From contig NZ_VTZW01000008.1 in the NCBI RefSeq assembly GCF_009728995.1, positions 434,001 through 498,000 on the forward strand: a stretch of 64,000 nt of DNA. The letters are read 5' to 3'. The notes beneath the pieces were generated by a model. That model was not told where the DNA came from. It made no database searches and was given only the letters and a program-made list of their open reading frames with translations. Made by a program: the position numbers and the translations under genes. Origin of the DNA: Streptomonospora sp. PA3 (GTDB lineage: Bacteria; Actinomycetota; Actinomycetes; Streptosporangiales; Streptosporangiaceae). Positions 24,671 to 32,029 of this stretch are shown piece after piece (within the stretch, counting starts at the first letter, position 1; every line of letters starts with the position of its first letter).

Positions 24671-25168
24671 ATGGCCGAAGACGACGACGGCGCCGGGCGC
24701 GCCGGGGCCGGCGGGGAGTCGCGGGGGTTCGTCCGCGACATCGGCGGCGTCGGCGAAGGGGGTGCCGACCGGGCCGCCCCGCTGGAGAGGCTGCAGGAGG
24801 TGCTGGACGGCACCGCGGCCGGTCCCGAGCGATCGGCTGCCCCCGAGGGGCCGGCCGGCCCGCGGCGCCGCGCCCAGACCGAGAGTCTGCGCCACCGCAT
24901 CGCCACCGAGCCCGACACGGTCGAACGCGACCTGATCAAGCTGGTGCTGACCGTGGTGGAGCTGGTCCGCCAGCTCATGGAGCGCCAGGCGCTGCGCCGC
25001 GTGGAGGTCGGCGACCTCACCGAGGACCAGGAGGAGCGCATCGGCATGACGCTGATGCTGCTGGAGGAGCGCATGACCGAGCTGCGCGACCGCTACGGCC
25101 TGACCGCCTCGGACCTCAATCTGGACCTGGGGCCGCTGGGCTCCCTGCTGCCCAGGGCAGAGGAGTAG
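24671..25168 (+). CDS. gvpK: Gas vesicle protein GvpK
   Basis: A 165-residue protein matching GvpK: after a variable N-terminal 70 residues come DTVERDLIKLVLTVVELVRQ, LMERQALRRVEVGDLTEDQE and RIGMTLMLLEERMTELRDRY, ending LNLDLGPLGSLL. AAGGGAG precedes the ATG. It is the last recognisable gene of the gvp run. No gvpN ATPase or gvpC homologue is present nearby. Confidence 0.92.
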   Translation: MAEDDDGAGRAGAGGESRGFVRDIGGVGEGGADRAAPLERLQEVLDGTAAGPERSAAPEGPAGPRRRAQTESLRHRIATEPDTVERDLIKLVLTVVELVRQLMERQALRRVEVGDLTEDQEERIGMTLMLLEERMTELRDRYGLTASDLNLDLGPLGSLLPRAEE

Positions 25169-25210
25169 GTCCGCCGCCGTTGCGGCGAGGGCAGCACTTC
25201 CGCCTGCGGG

Positions 25211-25545
25211 GATCGGTTCGGGTGTACGCCGGTACCGGTAAGCGACGGGTCGGCGAGGGCAGCGCGGGGCACAGCCTGCGGAGATCGGTCCGGGTGCCCG
25301 CCGGTTGATCACCCGACGAGGGCGGCGAGGGCGGCACGGGGCACAACCCGCGCAGATCGGTCCCGGTGCCCGCCGGTTAATCACCCGACGAGGCAGCGAG
25401 GAAAGCGGAGGGTTGCGCCCGCGCAGATCGGTCCCGGTGCCCGCCGGTGACCCTCGCGACGAGGGCAGCGAGGACGGTGGTGGGTGCGGCTCGCGGTCAT
25501 CGGTTCGGAAGGATGTCGGTCGCGGTGGGCGACGGGGGCGGCGGC
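25211..25545 (+). repeat. Imperfect tandem repeat, about 72-bp unit, forward array
   Basis: Copies beginning GATCGGT(T/C)C are found at 25211, 25283, 25355, 25436 and more weakly near 25498, giving spacings of 72, 72, 81 and about 62 bp. Conserved blocks in each unit are GATCGGTCCCGGTGCCCGCC, GGTTGATCACCCGACGAGG and GCGGCGAGGGC. Units drift but keep these blocks. The same blocks occur in reverse orientation 1.2 kb downstream. Function unknown. Confidence 0.75.
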
Positions 25546-25633
25546 GCGCCGGTCGGGTTTCGACCCAGCCCCGTCCGCCCGCCGCACCTCGCCCGGAACC
25601 CCGAATGCCCGATTTGATCTAACTCCCAGGAAA

Positions 25634-25690
25634 CGATCTTGTACTTTTAGTCATTGTTAGCGATCACACGTGACCACAGGTACAAGATCG
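25634..25690. repeat. 11-bp perfect inverted repeat in an AT-richer island
   Basis: CGATCTTGTAC (25634-25644) and GTACAAGATCG (25680-25690) are exact reverse complements, separated by 35 bp. The loop contains TTGTTAGCGATCACACGTGA, which includes a TGTTAGCG half-site of the kind seen in LacI-family operators. No gene adjoins it. It could be a structured RNA, a terminator without T-tract or a regulatory site left by a lost gene. Confidence 0.6.
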
Positions 25691-26154
25691 CCGCCAGAAA
25701 CCGCGCGGTCGGTGGCCGCGCACCCGCCGGGCGCGGCCGATACCGGGCGCGGAATCGGGCATCGGGGGCATATGCCGCGGCGGGTGGGCGACGATAATCA
25801 CCGAATGTTCGCGGGGGCGGCCTCCGGCCGCGCGGCGGGCCGTCCGCGGCGTCGAATCCTCCCGCGATGTCCGGTATGCGGGGTCGCCGGAGCGGCCCGC
25901 GCGGCCGGGATCGGCGATGATCATGGCGTTTGGCGCGGAATCGGCGTCAAAACCGCTCCAAACGCGCACCTCGTGGCACCCCGGCCGCCACCACCCCCCG
26001 CCACGGCCGGGCATTCCGGGCAAACCACCCCGGATTCCTTCCGCATCCCGGAAACCCTGGGGTTCCGGTGCGCCGCGCAGCCCCACCGCGCGCCATCGGC
26101 GGGCATCGTGGCCCCACCCGGAGTGAAATGCCTGAAACGTCCCCGCCCGGGCCG

Positions 26155-26424
26155 TGTCCCAGGACGGCGGGGGCTGCCGTCCAGGAACCCACCGGGAACC
26201 ACCCGGGGCGGCCACCATCGGGGCTGCGGCAATGGGTGCGCCTCGCGAAGCGCGGTCACAGCTTGCCGCCGAGCGCACGCAGCCCGTCCCAGGTGGAGCC
26301 GCACCACCGGTGGCGGGCCTCCGAAACAAGGGTGCGCCGTGCGCTCGGCGGCAAGCTGGCGCACCGCGCTTCGCGCATCACAGCCCCATTGCCGCAACCT
26401 CCTGTGGTGACCGACTCCTTAAAC
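26155..26424 (-). repeat. MITE-like palindromic element, copy A
   Basis: The left arm (26224-26279, starting CTGCGGCAATGGG, ending CGAGCGCACG) and right arm (26338-26398) are reverse complements over most of about 56-60 nt, around a loop of about 58 bp. Outside the arms the element continues on one side to GTCGGTCACCAC and GTTT (26424) and on the other to GGAACC and CGTCCT-like blocks (about 26155). The same order of blocks recurs at 38191-38473 and, with the middle deleted, at 58700-58835. No transposase is inside. It reads in minus orientation relative to copy B. Confidence 0.75.
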
Positions 26425-26439
26425 CCGACGTAGGCCGCC

Positions 26440-26835
26440 CCACCACCGCCCTCGCCGCCACCGTCGCCTGCCGCACCGACGGGCACCGGGGCCGATGGGC
26501 GCGGGCCGAGCCATCCGCCCGTCGTCGCCGCCTCGTCGGGCGGGCCACCGGCGGGCACCCGAACCGATCCGCGCGGGCCAAGCCCACCGCCGCCCTCGCC
26601 GCCCCGTCGGGCGACCCGCCACCCGCCCTCGGCAACCGGCGACCGCCCGGCCCCGCCCCCCACCGGCCGTCGCCGCCTCGTCGGGGTGGGCCACCGGCGC
26701 CCACCCGAACCGATCCGCGCAGGCTCAACCCCGCGCCGCCCTCGCCGCCCCGTCGGGCGACCCGCCACCCGCCCTCGGCAACCGGTGATCACCCAGCCCG
26801 GCCGCCCACCGCCCCTCCGCCCTCGCCGCCCCCAT
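26440..26835 (-). repeat. Inverted-orientation array of the 72-bp repeat family (145-bp double unit)
   Basis: A 49-bp block starting CGCCCTCGCCGCCCCGTCGG is identical at 26591-26639 and 26736-26784, giving a 145-bp period, twice the 72-bp unit of the 25.2-kb array. On the minus strand it contains GGCGGCGAGGGC, GATCGGTTCGGGTGCCCGCC and GACGAGGCGGCGA blocks, so it belongs to the same family in opposite orientation. No coding role is seen. Confidence 0.72.
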
Positions 26836-27063
26836 TAGCTTTTAGAGCAGTTCCGCAAAGGAACACCCGGCCTTCGACCCGGCATGGCTGAGTGCGTGCC
26901 ACCGGCGGATCGGAGAGCCCGGCCGGGACCGCCCCCGCCCGGGGGCGCTTTAACATCGGATCGTCGGGCCTTGCGGGTCCGCGCCGCCTGGCGCCCCCGT
27001 CCAACCGCCCCCGTCCGGCCGCCCCGTCCGGCCGCCCCCGATGTGCCAAGGAGTCCCGCCCCC

Positions 27064-28842
27064 GTGTTCACCACCCGACCGACCCTGCAGGGCACCTTCG
27101 GTATGGCGTCCTCCACCCACTGGCTGGCCTCCGGCACCGCTATGGCCGTGCTGGAGGACGGCGGCAACGCCTTCGACGCCGCGGTCGCCGCGGGGTTCGT
27201 GCTGCAGGTCGTCGAGCCGCACCTGAACGGGCCCGCAGGCGAGGTGCCGATCATCCTGGCTCCCGCCGGCGGCCGCCCGCTGGTGCTGTGCGGCCAGGGC
27301 CCCGCGCCGGCCGGGGCGACCATCGACCACTACACCGGTCTGGGGCTGGAGCTGGTGCCCGGTACCGGGCCGCTGGCCGCGGCCGTGCCCGGCGCGTTCG
27401 ACGCCTGGATGCTCCTCCTGCGCGACCACGGCACCAAGCGCCTCGCCGACGTCCTCTCCTATGCGATCGGCTACGCCGAACGGGGGCACCCGGCCGTGGA
27501 GCGCGTCGGCGAGACCGTCGAGACCGTGCGCGAGCTGTTCGAGACCGAGTGGCCCACCTCCGCCGAGCTGTACCTGCCCGGCGGCCGCTCCCCCCGGCCG
27601 GGAGCGCTGGTGCGCAACCCCGCTCTGGCGGCCACCTGGCGGCGCATCCTGCGGGAGGCGGAGGCGGCGGGCGCCGACCGCGACGCCCAGATCGAGGCGG
27701 CCCGCCGGGTCTGGCGGGAGGGGTTCGTCGCCGAGGAGCTGGCCGCCTTCGCCGCCCGCGCCGTCATGGACTCCTCCGGCCGGCGGCACGCCGGAGTGCT
27801 GGCCGGCGAGGACATGGCCCGCTTCGCCGCCTCCTACGAGGAGCCGCTCTCCTACGACTGGAACGGCTGGACGGTGTGCAAGGCCGGACCGTGGAGCCAG
27901 GGCCCGGTGTTCCTGCAGCAGCTCGCGCTGCTGCCCGCCGGCCTCGACTACGGCACCCCCGAGTACGTGCACACCCTGACCGAGGGCACCAAGCTGGCCA
28001 TGGCCGACCGCGAGGCCTGGTACGGCGACGCCGCCGACGTCCCCGTCGGCCACCTGCTGTCGGCGGCCTACAACGACGCCCGCCGGGCCCTCGTCGGCGA
28101 GCACGCCTCCCGTGAACTGCGGCCGGGCAGCCCGGGCGGCCGCACGCCGCGCCTGAGCAGGCATGCGCTGGAGCGCACCGCCGACGCGCCACTCGCCGCG
28201 GGAGCCGGGGAGCCGACCGTGGCCCGCGACGGCGCGACCCGCGGCGACACCTGCCACCTCGACGTCGTCGACCGGCACGGCAACATGGTCGCCGCCACGC
28301 CCAGCGGCGGCTGGCTGCACTCCAACCCCGTGGTGCCCGCCCTCGGCTTCCCGCTGGGCACCCGGCTGCAGATGACCTGGCTCGAACCGGGCCTGCCCAA
28401 TTCGCTGACCCCCGGCCGCCGGCCCCGCACCACGCTGACGCCCTCGCTCGCGCTCCGCTCCGGCGAACCGGTGATGGCCTTCGGCACTCCCGGCGGCGAT
28501 CAGCAGGACCAGTGGAGCCTGCACTTCTTCCTGGCCGTTGCGCTGCGCGAGCAGGTCCGGGGCGGGCTGGACCTGCAGGGCGCCATCGACGCGCCGAACT
28601 GGCACACCGAGAGCTTCCCCGGCTCGTTCTACCCGCGCACGTGGCGGCCGGGCAGCCTCACCGTGGAGTCGCGGCTGGGCGAGGCGGCCGTGGCCGAGCT
28701 GCGCCGGCGGGGCCACGACGTGACGGTGGGTGACGCGTGGTCGGAGGGGCGGCTGAGCGCGGTCGCGCGCGACCCCGAGACCGGTGTGCTCTCCGCGGCG
28801 GCCAACCCGCGCGGCATGCAGGGCTATGCGGTGGGCCGCTGA
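27064..28842 (+). CDS. Gamma-glutamyltransferase family protein
   Basis: A 592-residue Ntn-hydrolase precursor. Early motifs are FGMASSTHWLASGTAMAVLE, GGNAFDAAVAAGFVLQVVEP, and the small subunit starts at the catalytic Thr396 in RGDTCHLDVVDRHGNMVAAT, where self-cleavage should occur. Later come NSLTPGRRPRTTLTPSL and GTPGGDQQDQW. It lacks an obvious signal peptide, so it may be cytosolic, unlike E. coli GGT. GTG 27064 is chosen with AAGGAG upstream; a longer frame to 26884 is Pro/Arg-rich and unlikely. It would cleave gamma-glutamyl amides or act as an acylase. Two amidohydrolases follow nearby. Confidence 0.9.
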   Translation: MFTTRPTLQGTFGMASSTHWLASGTAMAVLEDGGNAFDAAVAAGFVLQVVEPHLNGPAGEVPIILAPAGGRPLVLCGQGPAPAGATIDHYTGLGLELVPGTGPLAAAVPGAFDAWMLLLRDHGTKRLADVLSYAIGYAERGHPAVERVGETVETVRELFETEWPTSAELYLPGGRSPRPGALVRNPALAATWRRILREAEAAGADRDAQIEAARRVWREGFVAEELAAFAARAVMDSSGRRHAGVLAGEDMARFAASYEEPLSYDWNGWTVCKAGPWSQGPVFLQQLALLPAGLDYGTPEYVHTLTEGTKLAMADREAWYGDAADVPVGHLLSAAYNDARRALVGEHASRELRPGSPGGRTPRLSRHALERTADAPLAAGAGEPTVARDGATRGDTCHLDVVDRHGNMVAATPSGGWLHSNPVVPALGFPLGTRLQMTWLEPGLPNSLTPGRRPRTTLTPSLALRSGEPVMAFGTPGGDQQDQWSLHFFLAVALREQVRGGLDLQGAIDAPNWHTESFPGSFYPRTWRPGSLTVESRLGEAAVAELRRRGHDVTVGDAWSEGRLSAVARDPETGVLSAAANPRGMQGYAVGR

Positions 28843-28865
28843 CGCCCGCCCCACAGGAAGGAGGC

Positions 28866-28889
28866 GCCCCCGCCCGGCCGGGCGGGGGC
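28866..28889. terminator. Bidirectional terminator palindrome
   Basis: GCCCCCGCCCGG (28866-28877) is followed directly by its exact reverse complement (28878-28889). It lies between the convergent gamma-glutamyltransferase and deacetylase genes. Confidence 0.65.
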
Positions 28890-28902
28890 CGCGGCAGAGG
28901 CC

Positions 28903-29757
28903 CTACCCGGCCTGCTCCTTGGGGCGGCCCAGGTCGGCGCCGCCGGCCACGAGATCGGCGACGGCGCCGACGGTGCTGAACTCCACGCCGTAGGCGGCGA
29001 TGCGGTCCAGCCACTCCTCCAGGCGCAGCAGCCGGTGTCCGCGGCCGATCACCTGGGGGTGGAAGGTCACGGTGAGCACGCCCTGCTCGGTTTCGCGCAG
29101 CATGTAGCGCAGGTCCAGCTCCCAGTCGGCGAACATCCGGGCGGCGTCGCCCAGACCGGGCAGGGTGCGCGCCGGCGAGGTCAGGAACTCCAGGTGGGGA
29201 AGGTCGTCGAGGGTCCAGCTGACGGGCACCTCGATCAGCTCGGTGGGTTCGCCCCACGCGGTGCCGTCGGCGTCGACCCGGTCGCCGGTGCGGCACCGGT
29301 AGGGCGCGTAGTCGTGGCCCATCATGCTGCTGTCGTAGCGCAGACCGCGCTCGTCGAGCAGGGCGACGGTGTTCTCCGACAGGTCCCAGGCCGGCGCGCG
29401 GAACCCCCTCGGCTCGACGCCGGCCACCTCCCGCAGCGCCTCGATCGAGCGGTCCAGCACCGCCCGCTCGGCGTCCTCGGCCAGAGCGGCGACGTTCTCG
29501 TGGGCGTAGCCGTGCAGGGCCAGTTCGTGGCCGTGGTCGCGGATCCGGCGGCACAGCTCCGGGTAGGTACGGGCGGTGTGGCCGGGGACGAACCAGGTGG
29601 CCGCCAGGCCGCGGCGCGCGAGCACGTCCAGCAGGCGGGGGACGGCCACCGCGCCGAACTCCCCGCGCGAGCGCGGGGTCGCCGAGAGCTGGCCGCGGTC
29701 GACCCAGACCGAGAGCGCGTCGAAGTCGAAGGTGAGGCAGACGTGTCCGTGCGGCAT
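28903..29757 (-). CDS. Polysaccharide deacetylase (NodB-homology) family protein
   Basis: A 284-residue cytosolic protein with a CE4/NodB fold. The metal and catalytic residues are in CLTFDFDALSVW (Asp11, Asp13) and ELALHGYAHENV (His82, His86, the HxxxH motif), with GFRAPAWDLSENT as the third motif and VTFHPQVIGRGHR near the end. Lack of a signal peptide and presence next to amidohydrolases favour a cytosolic amide-hydrolysing member (the PuuE allantoinase-like branch) over a cell-wall deacetylase. It is the last gene of a three-gene minus-strand operon (M20, SDR, deacetylase). Confidence 0.83.
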   Translation of the reverse strand: MPHGHVCLTFDFDALSVWVDRGQLSATPRSRGEFGAVAVPRLLDVLARRGLAATWFVPGHTARTYPELCRRIRDHGHELALHGYAHENVAALAEDAERAVLDRSIEALREVAGVEPRGFRAPAWDLSENTVALLDERGLRYDSSMMGHDYAPYRCRTGDRVDADGTAWGEPTELIEVPVSWTLDDLPHLEFLTSPARTLPGLGDAARMFADWELDLRYMLRETEQGVLTVTFHPQVIGRGHRLLRLEEWLDRIAAYGVEFSTVGAVADLVAGGADLGRPKEQAG

Positions 29758-29769
29758 CGCGCGCTCCTC

Positions 29770-30528
29770 TCAGGCCAGGGGGAGCGCGGCGTTGCCGGCC
29801 CCCACTCCCCCGTCGACGGTGATGGTCGTGCCGGTGATCCACTCCGCTCCCGCGGAGCACAGGTAGGCCACGGCCGAGGCGACGTCGTCGGGCACGCCGG
29901 GCCGGGGCCAGGGCCGCCCGGCCTCCACGGCGCGCACGTAGTCGGCGCTGAGCGGGTTGACGTCGCTGCCGACCTCGACGAACCCGGGCGAGACCGCGTT
30001 GGCGCGGATGCGGTGCTCGGCGAACTCCAGCGCGAGCGCCTTCGTGAGCATCGTCAGGCCGGCCTTGGAGGTGCAGTAGTGCGCGGCGCCCCGCCGCGCC
30101 CGCTCGCCGGCGCCGGAGGTGATGTTGACGATGTCGCCCGGCCGGCCCGCCGCGACCCGGGCGCGGGCGAACTCGGTGGACAGCGCGAAGGGCCCGTCGA
30201 GGTTGGTGGCGAGCACCCCCCGCCATTCGGCGTCGGTCATCTCCAGCAGCGGCCGGCTGGGGTAGACGCCGGCCGCGTTGACCAGCACGTCCAGTCCGCC
30301 GGTGCGTTCGGCGGCCGTGCGCACGCAGGCGCGCGCGGACTCGGGGTCGGCGACGTCGGACGCGACCGCGGTGACGCGGTCGGGAGCGCCGAGGTCGGCC
30401 GCCGCGGCCGTGCACCGCGCCTCGTCGGCGTCGCTGAGCACGACGAACGCCCCCTCGTCCAGGAACCGGCGCGCGACGGCCGCGCCGATCCCTCCCGCGG
30501 CTCCGGTGACCAGCACTGTGCGACTCAA
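29770..30528 (-). CDS. Short-chain dehydrogenase/reductase
   Basis: A 252-residue Rossmann-fold oxidoreductase. The cofactor motif is VLVTGAAGGIGAAVARRF, with VLVNAAGVYPS (NAG-like) and the catalytic Tyr-Lys in HYCTSKAGL. Downstream PGFVE and a C-terminal YLCSAGAEWITGTTITVDGG are standard. The start is TTG at 30528, overlapping the stop of the upstream amidohydrolase (TTGA), with GGGAGGAACG before it, so it is translationally coupled. The substrate is not evident; it probably oxidises an alcohol or reduces a ketone in the same pathway. Confidence 0.88.
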   Translation of the reverse strand: MSRTVLVTGAAGGIGAAVARRFLDEGAFVVLSDADEARCTAAAADLGAPDRVTAVASDVADPESARACVRTAAERTGGLDVLVNAAGVYPSRPLLEMTDAEWRGVLATNLDGPFALSTEFARARVAAGRPGDIVNITSGAGERARRGAAHYCTSKAGLTMLTKALALEFAEHRIRANAVSPGFVEVGSDVNPLSADYVRAVEAGRPWPRPGVPDDVASAVAYLCSAGAEWITGTTITVDGGVGAGNAALPLA

Positions 30529-31883
30529 CGTTCCTCCCAGGTCTCGCGGCGGTTCATGCCCCGGCGCAGGGCCAGGTACTGCGGTATCGGCATGCGCGGC
30601 GGCGACTCGGCCAGCACGCGGCGGGCCGCCGCGGCGCCGTCGCCGAGCAGGTCCACGACCGTGCCCGCCAGGTAGAGCGCGGGCTCGACCGCGGCCGCGC
30701 GGTGGTCGTGCACCCGGTAGTCGGTGCTGTGGTGGTCGCCGGCGGCGCCTCCGCTGTAGGGGTGCGACACCGGCATGACGTGGCCGAGGTCGCCCATGTC
30801 GGTGCAGGCGCCGAGGTGGCGGCCGCGGGCGGTCTCGGCTGTGCCGACGACCGAGTGGGCGTTGCGTTCCACGACGTCGTCGAGCCCCGGCGCCGAGCGC
30901 AGCGGCAGGTAGGCGGCCAGGGTGTCGGTCTCCACGCGGGCGCCGAGCGCGAGCGCGCCGGCGCGCATCGTGCGGGCGACCACGTGCACGGCGCGCTGGA
31001 GCGCCTCGGCGTTTCCGGCGCGGACCATGGTGTGCAGCGCGGCCGCCGGCGGCACGGAGCCCAGGCCGCCCTCGCCGCCGGAGACCAGGTAGTTGAGCCG
31101 CACGTGGTCGCTGTCGGGGAAGGTCTCGCGCTGGGCGTCGAGGCCGTGGGCGGCCATGGCGGCGGCTTTGAGGGCGTTGACGCCAAGCCAGGGACTCGAC
31201 CCGGCGTGGGCGGAGCGGCCGCCGAACCGGGCCCGCACGACGCAGGAGCCGTTGAGGGTGTCGCCGACGGAGAAGCGCGGGCCGCCGCCGCGCCCGGTGT
31301 GCACGAGCACGGCCATGTCGACGTCGTCGAAGGCGCCGATGCGCAGCAGTTCGGCCTTGCCGACGGGGAACTCGGGGCCCTGGCCGCCTGCGTCGCCGCT
31401 ACCGGAGTCCGTGCGCCGGGCCGCGGCGTCGACGGCCCGGTCGACGTCGCCCAGTTCCTCGGCCGGCGCGGCGATCAGCGCGACCGACCCGTCGAGTTCG
31501 GCCATGACCTCGCGCAACCCGAGCGCGGCGCCGGCCACCGCCGCGAGCTGGGCGTGGTGGCCGCAGGCGTGGGCCGCCCCGGTGGCGGGGTCGGCCAGCG
31601 GGTGAGCGGGCAGGGTGAGGGCGTCGAGTTCGCCGACGAGCGCGATGCGCGGGCCGGGGCCGCGGCCTTCGAGCACGGCCTTGACCCCGGTGCCGGCCAG
31701 GCCGGTGCGCGGGGACAGGCCCAGCTGCTGCAGCCAGGAGGTGAAGCGCGCGGCGGTGGCGTGCTCGGCGTAGCCGGGCTCCGGGCGGAGCATCAGCTCC
31801 TCGCTGAGGGCGGCGATGTCGTCGGCGCGCTCTTCGATGGCGCGGTGCGCGACCTGCTTGGAGTGTGCGGCGGCCGGGCTCAT
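30525..31883 (-). CDS. M20 family amidohydrolase (AbgB/aminobenzoyl-glutamate hydrolase-like)
   Basis: A 452-residue metallopeptidase-fold amidohydrolase. It shows the M20D features GELDALTLPAHPLAD, AAHACGHHAQLAAVAGAAL (metal His/Cys cluster), VALIAAPAEELG (Glu) and GGRSAHAGSSPWLGVNAL in the dimerisation domain, and a late PYSGGAAGDHHSTDYR. The closest type known to me is the AbgB-like branch that hydrolyses N-acyl amino acids such as p-aminobenzoyl-glutamate. ATG 31883 is used. It starts a minus-strand operon, with the PucR gene just upstream on the same strand. Confidence 0.85.
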   Translation of the reverse strand: MSPAAAHSKQVAHRAIEERADDIAALSEELMLRPEPGYAEHATAARFTSWLQQLGLSPRTGLAGTGVKAVLEGRGPGPRIALVGELDALTLPAHPLADPATGAAHACGHHAQLAAVAGAALGLREVMAELDGSVALIAAPAEELGDVDRAVDAAARRTDSGSGDAGGQGPEFPVGKAELLRIGAFDDVDMAVLVHTGRGGGPRFSVGDTLNGSCVVRARFGGRSAHAGSSPWLGVNALKAAAMAAHGLDAQRETFPDSDHVRLNYLVSGGEGGLGSVPPAAALHTMVRAGNAEALQRAVHVVARTMRAGALALGARVETDTLAAYLPLRSAPGLDDVVERNAHSVVGTAETARGRHLGACTDMGDLGHVMPVSHPYSGGAAGDHHSTDYRVHDHRAAAVEPALYLAGTVVDLLGDGAAAARRVLAESPPRMPIPQYLALRRGMNRRETWEER

Positions 31884-32029
31884 GCGCGGTCCCCCCACCG
31901 ATGGGCGGGCCCGCGCCGGGCCTGCGCGGCGCGCGGGCCGCCGGGGCGGCCGGCCGCCGGGGCGGGCGCCGCGGGCTCACATCGGATGATCATGCCGGCC
32001 AGTATGGAGGCGGAGGGCCGCCCGGGGAC

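Larger units (their letters stand above)
25169..27063. other. Repeat-rich gene-free stretch of 1.9 kb
   Basis: No convincing gene lies between gvpK and the gamma-glutamyltransferase. Open frames exist on both strands but are Arg/Pro/Gly-rich, overlap each other and follow the repeats. Contents in order: forward copies of a roughly 72-bp repeat (25211-25545), an AT-richer island with an 11-bp inverted repeat (25634-25690), about 450 bp without recognisable features, a MITE-like palindromic element (26155-26424), and reverse copies of the 72-bp repeat (26440-26835). The last 230 bp must hold the promoter of the next gene. Confidence 0.7.

Noticed and set aside
25211-25545. CRISPR array at the 72-bp repeats
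   Set aside because: Repeats are imperfect over their whole length with no constant-repeat/variable-spacer pattern, and no cas genes are present.
25664-26329. Possible 221-residue gene on the minus strand in the gene-free stretch
   Set aside because: No domain or ribosome binding site, skewed composition, and it runs through the palindromic repeat element.
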